NCBI GenBank assembly: GCA_947036815.1
Contig: CAMQRS010000016.1
Location: 1-34,602 of the forward strand
Reading direction: 5' to 3'
Source: an uncultured Erysipelotrichaceae bacterium
Lineage (GTDB): Bacteria > Bacillota_I > Bacilli_A > Erysipelotrichales > Erysipelotrichaceae
DNA length: 34,602 bases
In this document: positions 14,425 through 23,400 of the stretch, one piece after another
How positions within the stretch are numbered: the first letter of the stretch is position 1
How the letters are laid out: every line of letters starts with the position of its first letter
Program-made: the position numbers and the translations under genes
Notes under the pieces: model-generated
Database searches by the model: none
Told to the model about the DNA's origin: nothing
Seen by the model: the letters and a program-made list of their open reading frames with translations, nothing else

Positions 14425-16321
14425 TTAAATATAAGTACACCTCGCTTCCTTCCATTACCACACTTCCTTCTTTTGGAAATTGGTCCACGACGACACTTCC
14501 TTCTCCTTGATTAGAGAATGAAACTTGTGTATCTTTAATATCTCCTACATTCTGACCGACGTATGAAGGTAAGGTGTAAGTGACGGGATCCAAATAAGAA
14601 GTCTTTTTCGGTATCTGTGTTTCATTTGGTTTAATTTCTAAATATTTAATAATATCTTCAAAGCAGTTTCCAATGACTGGGGCTATTACGGTTCCTCCAT
14701 ATTGCACATCATTATTCGGACTATCTACTGCAATATATAATACAATTTCTGGATCATCCATAGGTAGTGCTGCAATCATACTTAAAATATATTCATTACT
14801 TAAGTATGCCCCATTCTCTACTTTTTGTGCAGTTCCAGTCTTTCCTCCTATTTGGTATCCTTCAATATAAGCATTACTTCCTCCTCCAAGAGCTACGACA
14901 TGTTCTAACGCATCTCTCATTAAGTCACTTGTTTCTTCTGATATCACATCTCTTACTTCGGTTGGTTCATACTGCATAATGACATCTCTAGTATCATGTT
15001 GAATCATGCTATCCATAATGTAAGGTTCATATAATGTTCCTCCATTGATGATTGCACTAAACGCCGTTACTAATTGAATTGGGGTGACGCTTAATCCTTG
15101 ACCAAATGCGACTGTTGCTTGTTCAACTGGTCCCATCGCATCTTTCGAGAACATGATACCACTACTTTCTCCTGGAAGATCTATATTGGTTTTACTTCCG
15201 AATCCAAAGTTCATGATATATTCATATTGTTTATCTAATCCTAATTTTCTCTGTATATCCACAAAGCCTGGGTTACTTGAATTTTGTAGTACTTCTAAGT
15301 ACGTTTGTAATCCATGTCCACCAGCTTTCCATGACTTAATCGTAGCACCCTCTACTTTTTCATATCCATTATCCATATACGTATCTGCATACATATCAAA
15401 TAAGCCTTCTTCTAACGCACTCGCAAATGTCACTGTTTTGAAGGTAGAACCAGGTTCAAAACTCATCCAAATAGGGAGATTACGATTGATTAATTCAGCA
15501 CTATATTCTTGGTAGTTGTTTGGATCAAAATCTGGTTTAGAAACCATCGCTAATATTTCTCCAGTATTCGGATCCATTGCTAGGGCTAGGGCTTGATCTG
15601 GTTCATATTTTTCCATTAATACATCCATCTCACGTTCAACGATACTTTGTATATTACTATCAATGGTTAATACCACATCGTTACCTTCTCCACCATCTAC
15701 TAACTTATCATCATAATTTTCTAAGGGATTACCTTTGGCATCAAACCCTATATTTACACTTCCATTTGTTGCGCTTAAGTATTCATCATATTGTAACTCT
15801 AGGCCAGATAATCCTTGATTATCTACTCCACAAAAACCAAGTACTTGAGCCAAGTAATTTTCATTTGGATAATAACGTAAACTATCTTGTACCAAATAGA
15901 CTCCTGCAGCTTCTAACGCTTCTAATTCCTTTGCTTCTTTAGCATCTAATTGCTTTCCTTCTGGTAATATTTTTTGACTACTTACATGCTTTGTTAATTG
16001 TTCATAAATGTTCGCTTCATCACCCTCAATAATGGTAGCCATTTGCTTCGCCAATACTTCTGGTTCTTCAATTAAAGATGGTACTACGACTAAAGATGTA
16101 GAAGCAACATCATACGCTAGTGGTTCTAAGTTAGCATCTAAAATACTTCCTCTAGTTCCTGAGATATTGAAATCTCTTTCCCACAAATCTTCTGCTTTAG
16201 CTAAGATATTTTCGTGGTTAATTATTTGTTCATAAAATAATTTAGCTAGTATTAATACAAATACCACTAAAAACAAGATAAACGTCGTTTTCATTCTTTT
16301 TTTATTTTCTATTTTTAGCAT
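14417..16321 (-). CDS. spoVD: Class B penicillin-binding protein, SpoVD-like (one PASTA domain)
   Basis: A 634-aa peptidoglycan D,D-transpeptidase anchored by one N-terminal helix (about 12-30). A dimerisation domain with GTRGSILD follows. The catalytic domain has SxxK in EPGSTFK (about 289), SxN in NSSNP (about 346), and KTG in GGKTGTAQ (about 494). One C-terminal PASTA domain (about 580-634) matches the SpoVD plan. The position between pbpB and murE is the same as in B. subtilis, where SpoVD makes spore cortex. Whether this organism sporulates cannot be told, so a vegetative FtsI/PBP2 role is equally possible. It has a good GAGGGATAAC site and a promoter of its own after an upstream terminator. 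Confidence 0.88.
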   Translation of the reverse strand: MLKIENKKRMKTTFILFLVVFVLILAKLFYEQIINHENILAKAEDLWERDFNISGTRGSILDANLEPLAYDVASTSLVVVPSLIEEPEVLAKQMATIIEGDEANIYEQLTKHVSSQKILPEGKQLDAKEAKELEALEAAGVYLVQDSLRYYPNENYLAQVLGFCGVDNQGLSGLELQYDEYLSATNGSVNIGFDAKGNPLENYDDKLVDGGEGNDVVLTIDSNIQSIVEREMDVLMEKYEPDQALALAMDPNTGEILAMVSKPDFDPNNYQEYSAELINRNLPIWMSFEPGSTFKTVTFASALEEGLFDMYADTYMDNGYEKVEGATIKSWKAGGHGLQTYLEVLQNSSNPGFVDIQRKLGLDKQYEYIMNFGFGSKTNIDLPGESSGIMFSKDAMGPVEQATVAFGQGLSVTPIQLVTAFSAIINGGTLYEPYIMDSMIQHDTRDVIMQYEPTEVRDVISEETSDLMRDALEHVVALGGGSNAYIEGYQIGGKTGTAQKVENGAYLSNEYILSMIAALPMDDPEIVLYIAVDSPNNDVQYGGTVIAPVIGNCFEDIIKYLEIKPNETQIPKKTSYLDPVTYTLPSYVGQNVGDIKDTQVSFSNQGEGSVVVDQFPKEGSVVMEGSEVYLYLND

Positions 16322-16356
16322 GTTATCCCTCTATTCAATATATGTGATAACAGTTT

Positions 16357-16362
16357 ATTATA
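16357..16362 (-). promoter_or_regulatory. Likely -10 box for the spoVD-murE-mraY-murD-uppP operon
   Basis: TATAAT on minus, about 36 bases before the spoVD-like ATG and directly after the pbpB terminator. The -35 region is poor. It would start a second transcript within the dcw cluster. Confidence 0.5.
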
Positions 16363-16365
16363 TGC

Positions 16366-16392
16366 AAAAAAGACAAGCACTTTGCTTGTCTT
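16366..16392 (-). terminator. Terminator of the mraZ-rsmH-ftsL-pbpB operon
   Basis: AAGACAAGC and GCTTGTCTT pair perfectly (nine bp) around a 5-nt loop and lead into a T run on minus. The stem begins inside the pbpB stop codon. It divides the dcw cluster into two transcription units. Confidence 0.85.
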
Positions 16393-18601
16393 AGGTTAAT
16401 TCAATATGTAATACACTACTTTCTTCTATTAATTTTCCAACTGCTATATCTTGACTAGCCACATATCCACTACCACCAAAGGTAACATCTATTCCTATCA
16501 TTTCACAATACACCGTTACATCTTTACGACTCCATCCACTCATATCAGGCATAATATGATTGATTGAATCTGTTAGTAAAAATACTTTTTGTGTTGATAC
16601 ACTTTCTGCATTGGGACTTGGGTACTGTTCAATAACACTTGTTCCATCTCCAATGTAGATTACTTGATTTGCATTTCCTTCTAATTTTTTATTTATATAA
16701 TCAAAAGAATGATTCACTAAATTAGGCATCGCATATACGTTAAATACCGCACTTTGCGTATTTGATGTAGTTTGCGAATTATTAGTTGAATAACTATCCA
16801 CCGCTAATAAAGATTCACGTACAATATCTTGAAAATATTCAGTATCATAATATTGAATATTATTACTTTGGAATCCATAATAAATAATTACTTCAGGATT
16901 TTCACTCGGAGCTGCTGCTAATATAGAAGTTGTATAGATATCTTTTTGATATCCTCCATTTTCTGCATCATAAATTTCTCCAGTTCCTGTTTTCGCCATT
17001 AAACTAATATCACTCATTTCATAGTTGTTAGCTGTTCCATAGTCTTCACTAACTACTCTTTTCAGTAATGCTTGAATTTGGTTTAGCGTAGGATCACTTA
17101 ATAGCTGATCTGATTTTTCTTGTTCTGCTTGAAACACTACTTCATTTGTATTTGGATCAACTATTTTTTCCACAACATAAGGTGTTGTTACTCTTCCATC
17201 AGTAAAAAAGGCACTAGCACCTTGTATTAATTGATATGAATTTAATGAAGTTCCTTGTCCAAATCCCAACATTAATTGGTCTATTTCATTTGTTGCATTT
17301 AATTGTCCTGTATTTTCTTCAACACCATACATGTCTACACGATCAAATAATTTAAAGTTTTTCATATATTCTATATTTAATGATGGATCTAAGAAGTTTA
17401 ATAATATTTCTATAATAGCTGTATTAGTAGATCGAATAAATCCTTCATCATAACCAATTGTTCCATAGTCTTTTCCCATAGCATCATTAATAGTAACAAT
17501 ACCTGATCCTTCTGCTACTTCATACACTTCTCCATTACCATCTACTGCAACTGAGATACTTCCTGATTGGAACGACGCATCATTTGGGTATACACCCTCT
17601 TCCATCGCAGCTGCGTACACGAAAGGTTTCATAACTGAACCCGGTTCAAATACATGTTGACTAGGTAAGTTATTAAATTCTTCAATGACTTCTCGTTCAT
17701 TTAAATCAAAACTAGGATAGCCGGCTTGAGCCAATATTTTTCCTGTTTCTGCTTCCATCACAACACACCAAGCTTTTTCAGCATTGTTACTTTCCATTGT
17801 TTTAGCCAATGCAGCCTCAACTGTTACCTGTACATTTTGATCTAATGTTAAATAAATATTATTCCCATTTTCTGCAATTGCCGTATATTTAGATGTATTT
17901 GGAATATAGTTTCCAGCACTATCAGTTTGATAGGTAATTTCTCCATCACTTCCACTTAACTCTTCATCGAATAGCTTCTCCATTCCCATTACACCACTAA
18001 TTTTTTCATCGTCTTCGCTATATTGTGCATATCCGACTAATTGAGAGGCAAAGTGTGAAATTGGATATACTCTATCTATGGTTGATTCAAATTCTAGACC
18101 CGTAAGCCCACTATTTACTAAATCTTCTTTTTGTTGGGCAGTTAATTCTTTTCCATAACTACCAAATTCAGTTTGGTATAAGTCATTTGCTTGAGCATCA
18201 TTCAAATATCCTAGAATTATTGATTGTTCAACCCCTGTTACTTCTGAAATCTTTGCACTGGTTACATCATAATCTTCTACATAAGCAATCGATCCATCCG
18301 CACCTTTACGATTTTCATCAATAACGGCTATTAAATTATATGCTTCAATATCTTGTGCGATGATCTCACCATTACGATCATAAATTGCTCCACGACTCGC
18401 TATTATTTGTTGCTTATAAAGTCCACTATCTTTCTTTTCTTCTAAGATTGATTTACCACTACGAAAATGTACCCCAGATACCATTATATAGACTACATTC
18501 GCTATAATTAAAGAAACAATAAGTCCAAGAATCAACGTAATACTTAAGATTCGTCGATTTGCAATTATTGTTTTGTTTTTTATATGTTTTTTAATCTTCA
18601 T
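16391..18601 (-). CDS. pbpB: Class B penicillin-binding protein, PbpB/FtsI-like (two PASTA domains)
   Basis: A 736-aa division transpeptidase with a basic cytoplasmic tail and one membrane helix (about 22-46). ASRGAIYDRNGE opens the periplasmic-side pedestal domain. Catalytic motifs are EPGSVMK (about 320), RSTNTA (about 388) and AKTGTG (about 535). Two PASTA repeats at the end (about 620-736; MPNLVNHSFDYINKKL and MPDMSGWSRKDV) match B. subtilis PbpB and PBP2x. An upstream TTG in frame is possible, but I chose the ATG at 18601, which overlaps the ftsL stop by 11 bases with GAGG upstream. It works with FtsL at the septum. A terminator follows at once. Confidence 0.93.
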   Translation of the reverse strand: MKIKKHIKNKTIIANRRILSITLILGLIVSLIIANVVYIMVSGVHFRSGKSILEEKKDSGLYKQQIIASRGAIYDRNGEIIAQDIEAYNLIAVIDENRKGADGSIAYVEDYDVTSAKISEVTGVEQSIILGYLNDAQANDLYQTEFGSYGKELTAQQKEDLVNSGLTGLEFESTIDRVYPISHFASQLVGYAQYSEDDEKISGVMGMEKLFDEELSGSDGEITYQTDSAGNYIPNTSKYTAIAENGNNIYLTLDQNVQVTVEAALAKTMESNNAEKAWCVVMEAETGKILAQAGYPSFDLNEREVIEEFNNLPSQHVFEPGSVMKPFVYAAAMEEGVYPNDASFQSGSISVAVDGNGEVYEVAEGSGIVTINDAMGKDYGTIGYDEGFIRSTNTAIIEILLNFLDPSLNIEYMKNFKLFDRVDMYGVEENTGQLNATNEIDQLMLGFGQGTSLNSYQLIQGASAFFTDGRVTTPYVVEKIVDPNTNEVVFQAEQEKSDQLLSDPTLNQIQALLKRVVSEDYGTANNYEMSDISLMAKTGTGEIYDAENGGYQKDIYTTSILAAAPSENPEVIIYYGFQSNNIQYYDTEYFQDIVRESLLAVDSYSTNNSQTTSNTQSAVFNVYAMPNLVNHSFDYINKKLEGNANQVIYIGDGTSVIEQYPSPNAESVSTQKVFLLTDSINHIMPDMSGWSRKDVTVYCEMIGIDVTFGGSGYVASQDIAVGKLIEESSVLHIELT

Positions 18602-18911
18602 ACTCTTCTGTATCCTCAATTACTGAAACGATGCTATTTTGATCTACTTCTAAACCATTTTCTTGAGCAATCGTAAGAATACGTTCACGAGTATCTAATT
18701 TTTTTACTTCTAACTCTAAGTTAGCCACATCATTACTCACTTTAATGATGTCTTTACTTACCATTCCTTCTTCAATACTTAAATTATAATTCAAGGCTTT
18801 TAAAAATAACATAGATGATAAAAACAGCAAAATAGATATCGCACAAATTACTGTACATACATCTAATGCTTTATTTTTTTTAATTTTTTTCTGCTTTACT
18901 ATTTTCACCAT
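18591..18911 (-). CDS. ftsL: Cell division protein FtsL-like
   Basis: A 106-aa single-pass membrane protein. It has a very basic cytoplasmic N-terminus (KIVKQKKIKKNK), a helix at about 18-40, and a coiled-coil-like outer part (about 55-80, VSNDVANLELEVKKL). Primary sequence in this family is poorly conserved. The assignment rests on size, topology and position between rsmH and pbpB, as in B. subtilis. FtsL helps assemble the divisome and binds DivIC/FtsB-type proteins. It starts six bases after rsmH and overlaps pbpB. Confidence 0.88.
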   Translation of the reverse strand: MVKIVKQKKIKKNKALDVCTVICAISILLFLSSMLFLKALNYNLSIEEGMVSKDIIKVSNDVANLELEVKKLDTRERILTIAQENGLEVDQNSIVSVIEDTEEYED

Positions 18912-18917
18912 GATTGG

Positions 18918-19850
18918 TTACCTAACCCTTTCAATTACTCTTAATTTTGCTGAATGTGAACGCTTGTTTGCTTCTAACTCATCTTCTGTTGCAATAATTG
19001 GTTTTCTTTCCACTAATCGATACGGTTTTTCTTCTTCTTGACCTGGCATTACAATCATTCTTTTATTTACTTTTTCTTTTTTCGTAAATGATTGGAAACA
19101 ATCTTTTACGATTCTATCCTCTAAAGAATGAAAACTGATGACACAAATTCTTCCACCTATTTTTAATGCTGGAACCATTTCATCAAGGGTTTGTTTTAGT
19201 GTCGCTAATTCATTGTTTACTTCAATACGTATTGCTTGAAACACCTTTTTCGCTGGATGTCCTTTTGAATTTAACACTTTAGAAGGTAAACTAGACTTAA
19301 TAATATCCACTAACTCAAATGTTGTTGTGATCGGTTTTTCTATTCGTGCTTTTTCTATTTTTCTTGCTATTTGTTTAGAGAATTTTTCCTCACCATATTG
19401 AAATAAAAGACGAACTAATTTTTCATATGTGTATGTATTCACTACTTCATAAGCACTTAATTCTTGGCTTTGATCCATTCTCATATCTAATCTTGCATCA
19501 AAACGATAGCTAAATCCTCGTTCTGCCTCATCGAACTGAGGTGAAGATACACCTAAATCTAATAGTACTCCATCTACTGCTTCGATATTTTTTTCTTCAA
19601 GCATTTTTCTCATTTGTGAAAAATCTGTATGCACTAAAGTATAATTATCGCCTATTTCACTTAGAATAGGTTCGCATTTATGTATCGCATTTATATCTTT
19701 ATCAAAAGAATATAAGTGCCCATTTGGTATTTGTTTTAAGATTTTTGATGAATGTCCTGCGCGTCCTAGCGTTCCATCTATGTAAATACCATCTTCTTTA
19801 ATATTTAAATAATATAGACATTCATTTAGTAGTACACTGTAATGTTCCAT
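18918..19850 (-). CDS. rsmH: 16S rRNA (cytosine(1402)-N(4))-methyltransferase
   Basis: A 310-aa SAM-dependent methyltransferase (formerly MraW) that modifies C1402 in the ribosomal P site. Visible motifs are YIDGTLGRAGHS near residue 24, LLDLGVSSPQFDEAERGFSY in the middle and SFHSLEDRIVKDCF in the second half. The end SHSAKLRVIERVR is typical. Length is normal. Its ATG shares one base with the mraZ stop (TAATG), so the two are translationally coupled. It is the second gene of the dcw operon. Confidence 0.97.
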   Translation of the reverse strand: MEHYSVLLNECLYYLNIKEDGIYIDGTLGRAGHSSKILKQIPNGHLYSFDKDINAIHKCEPILSEIGDNYTLVHTDFSQMRKMLEEKNIEAVDGVLLDLGVSSPQFDEAERGFSYRFDARLDMRMDQSQELSAYEVVNTYTYEKLVRLLFQYGEEKFSKQIARKIEKARIEKPITTTFELVDIIKSSLPSKVLNSKGHPAKKVFQAIRIEVNNELATLKQTLDEMVPALKIGGRICVISFHSLEDRIVKDCFQSFTKKEKVNKRMIVMPGQEEEKPYRLVERKPIIATEDELEANKRSHSAKLRVIERVR

Positions 19851-20305
19851 TAGATTAAAAACTCCGTTAATGTTTCTGCGACTGTTTCAAAATCATCGCT
19901 ATGTTCATCGTTATATGCTAACCAGTTTTCTTTTGACCATATTTCTACAGTTGAACCAGTTCCAACGATAAAACATTCTTTTTCTAAACCGGCAACCGCT
20001 ACCAAACTAGCTGGGATTAAAATACGCCCCTGTACGTCTAGTTCACAACGACTTGCTTTCGATGCTAAATTTCTTTTATATAATCTTGTTTCTTTTTTTG
20101 TATTCGGTAACTTGGATACTTGTTCCATCAATACTTGCCATTGTGGAATGGTATAGATAGTTAAACAGCCATCCAACCCTTTCGAAACAATTAATTCATT
20201 GTTGTATACTTCACGAAAAGTAACTGGAATAATGATACGACCTTTTTTATCAATGTTGTGTGCATGCTCCCCAATTAAGGTACATGCTATTTTTAAATCA
20301 TCCAT
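19850..20305 (-). CDS. mraZ: Transcriptional regulator MraZ
   Basis: A 151-aa DNA-binding protein built of two AbrB-like MraZ repeats. The first is around HNIDKKGRIIIPVTFRE (about 18-34) and the second around CELDVQGRILIPASL (about 92-106). MraZ forms a ring that binds repeated boxes upstream of its own operon and controls the dcw genes. I chose the ATG at 20305 (MDDLKIAC), next to a GGTGGAAG site; an upstream in-frame start would lie inside the MraZ boxes. First gene of the mraZ-rsmH-ftsL-pbpB unit, with its own promoter just upstream. Confidence 0.95.
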   Translation of the reverse strand: MDDLKIACTLIGEHAHNIDKKGRIIIPVTFREVYNNELIVSKGLDGCLTIYTIPQWQVLMEQVSKLPNTKKETRLYKRNLASKASRCELDVQGRILIPASLVAVAGLEKECFIVGTGSTVEIWSKENWLAYNDEHSDDFETVAETLTEFLI

Positions 20306-20307
20306 AC

Positions 20308-20337
20308 TTCCACCACCTTCCACCACTTTTCACTACT
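20308..20337 (-). promoter_or_regulatory. Three contiguous 10-bp MraZ boxes overlapping the mraZ RBS
   Basis: On minus the sequence reads AGTAGTGAAA, AGTGGTGGAA, GGTGGTGGAA with no gaps. This fits the Mollicutes MraZ motif of AAAGTG-type boxes at a 10-bp period. The boxes lie downstream of the -10 and include the Shine-Dalgarno. Autoregulation by MraZ is the expected role. Confidence 0.75.
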
Positions 20338-20347
20338 TATTGACACT

Positions 20348-20376
20348 ATTATACCCTTTTCTCTTAAAAATGTATA
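20348..20376 (-). promoter_or_regulatory. Promoter of the mraZ (dcw) operon
   Basis: On minus TATACA (20371-20376), a 17-bp spacer, then TATAAT (20348-20353). The start point would be near 20341, a few bases before the MraZ boxes. The spacing and hexamers fit a housekeeping sigma promoter. Confidence 0.7.
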
Positions 20377-20401
20377 GAAATTTATATAGAAATGTACATA
20401 C

Positions 20402-20434
20402 AAAAAAAGAAAGAACGCGCGCTCTTTCTTTTTT
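20402..20434 (-). terminator. Terminator downstream of polC
   Basis: A 12-bp stem AAAAAAGAAAGA/TCTTTCTTTTTT with a GC-rich loop. On minus it ends in seven T. It isolates polC from the mraZ promoter. Confidence 0.85.
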
Positions 20435-20474
20435 ACAATATATGTAATTTTATTCAATCGTATTTTTATGTTTA

Positions 20475-23400
20475 CTAAAATAATGATAATTGATTTTCAT
20501 CTTGAAGTTCTTTTAGCACTCCTAATTGTTCTAATTTCTTGATGCTCGTTCCATTTAGTGAAGTACGATTAGATAAGTCTTGTTTCGAAATAAAGGCTCC
20601 TTTATTTCTCGCTTCTATAATACTTAATGCAACATTATCTCCCAGTCCATCAATACTCGTGAACGGGGGTAATATTTTTTCTGGATTTCTTGGATCTGGA
20701 ATAAATTTCATTGCATCAGAATGCATCATATCTATATTACTAAATTGATGTCCTCTTAATACCATTTCTAACGCTACTTCTAACGATGCAAACGTATCTA
20801 TTTCTTTTTTAGTAACATCCTTTTTAGTCTCATAATTTTTAAGTTTAGATTGCGTCAATGACATTTTTGAACGCATTGCACTTTCTCCCTTAATCATCGC
20901 ATCAATATCGTATGCATCACATCTTAATGAAAAGTACATACAGTAATAATATATTGGTTTATGTACCTTAAACCATGCAATTCTAACGGCCATCATAACA
21001 TAGGCAACCGCATGTGCTTTTGGGAACATATACTTAATTTTCTTACATGAATCAATGTAGTAGTCTTCCACACCACAACGTTTCATTTCAGGAACCCATT
21101 CATCCCTTACACCTTTCCCTTTACGAACACTTTCCATAATGGTGAAAGAAAGTTTAGGGTCTAGTCCTTTATGCATTAGATATACCATAATATCATCACG
21201 ACATCCAATTACTTCTTTCAATGTACAAATTTTAGCATCAATTAAATCTTTTGCATTATTCAACCATACGTCAGTTCCATGAGACAATCCTGAAATTTTA
21301 AGTAACTCATCAAACGTTGTTGGTTTAGTAAGTTCTAGTATTCCACGTACAAATCCGGTTCCAAACTCTGGAATCCCGACTGCCCCTGTTTTTTCTGTAT
21401 TTCTAGAAGTATCGATATTTAAACTATCAACTCCTGAGAAGATAGCCATTGTTGCTTGATCATTCATTGGTAATTGAGTGACATCTAATCCACTTAATTC
21501 TTCTAGCATCTTCATTGCTGTGGGATCTACGTGTCCTAGAATATCAAACTTCAATACATTATCATGGATACGATGGAAATCAAAATGCGTTGTTTTCCAT
21601 TCACTAGTTGCATCATTGGCAGGATATTGAATAGGCGTAAAGTCATGTACATCCATATCGGCAGGAATTACAATAATTCCCCCAGGATGTTGCCCACTAC
21701 CTCGTTTAACTCCAGCACATTGACTTGCAAGATACGTTGTTTTCGCACTACTCATATCCTCAATAGAGCGATCTTCACAATACCCTTTAATATATCCAAA
21801 GGCTGTTTTATCAGCAACCGTACCTATTGTACCGGCTCTAAATACATATTCTTCTCCAAACACTTCTTTTGTATACGCATGCGCTCTTGCTTGGTAATCA
21901 CCAGAGAAGTTCAAATCAATATCTGGTACCTTATCCCCTTCAAAACCTAAGAAGGTTTCAAACGGAATATCTTGTCCATCAACTTTCATTTTCGCATTAC
22001 ATTTAGGACAATCTTTATCTTGTAAATCATATCCACTTGCTACACTACCGTCTTCAAAAAATTCACTGAATTGACAATTGGGACAAACATAATGAGGTGC
22101 CAGTGGATTTACTTCCGTAATTTCTGACATTGTCGCTGCAAAACTTGAACCAACAGAACCCCTAGATCCTACTAGATATCCGTCATTTAACGATTTTTTA
22201 ACAAGTAGATGCGAGACATAATAAACAACCTCGAATCCATTTCCGATAATACTATCTAATTCTTTCTTCAATCTTTTTTCTACAATATCCGGTAATGTTT
22301 CGCCATATATTTTATGTGCATTTTCATAACAAATTTCACTTAACTTATCCGCACACCCTTCGATGTGTGGTGGATATAATCGATCTTTTATTGGATACAT
22401 CGGTTCAATCATGCTAGCTATTTTTTTTGTATTTTCTACTACATATGTATATGCTTCTTGTTCCCCTAAATATGCAAAATCTGACAACATCTCATTCGTT
22501 GTTTTAAAATGCTGATTAGGTGCTGCGATATTTAATCTATTCACATTACTATTTCTTAAAAATAAGGGATGAATGATTCCACCTACTGCTTGTGCAGATA
22601 TATAAACATCTCTTAATTGTTTTTGGTTTGGATCATTATAATGAACATCACCTGTTGCTACTATAATTTTATTTGATTTGTTTGCACAATCGACGATTGT
22701 TTTTAACATCAGTTTTAAACGTTCTTGATCAGGGACACTTCCTCTAGCAAGTAAATTACTATAACAATCTAACGGTTGAATTTCAATATAATCATAGTAA
22801 TCTATTAACTCTTGAACACGATCATCTCCTCGTGTTTGGGCAGCTTCAAACACCTCATTGTTTTGACAACTACTACCTACTAGGAAATTATTATTCACTC
22901 TTAATCTTTCTATTTCTTCTCTTGGAATTCTCGGTTCTGCAACTATCGTATTCCCACTTTTCCCTTTTTGAGATAAGTATTTAATATGACTCGTTGATAC
23001 CAATTGAAATATTTCTTTCATTCCTGCCGCATTTTTAGCTAACAGTGTCACATGTTTTGGGAACACTTTACTGAAACATGACGCATCATAATGCTTAGAT
23101 AACGCTTCTAATGTTTTTACTTGAGGGATTTCATTCAACATATGCAAGAATACATCTACTAATATATTAGCATCATAATCTGCTCTATGGGCTCCCCCTT
23201 TTTCATACTTAATTCCATAAAAACGTGCAGCAGCCCCTAGGTTACTTCCTTTTTTCTCAGCATGTACACTACGATATAATGCGACTGTATCAATCACTGG
23301 ATTACTTAATGGTTCTCTCCCTAATTTAATTAACAATGCATTTAAGAAAGAAACATCAAAATCTGCGTTATGTGCCACTAGCACACGATCCCCAATAAAT

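Noticed and set aside
20199-20447. Plus-strand 82-codon open frame over the mraZ promoter
   Set aside because: It covers the mraZ start, MraZ boxes and polC terminator, with no ribosome binding site; it is a chance frame.
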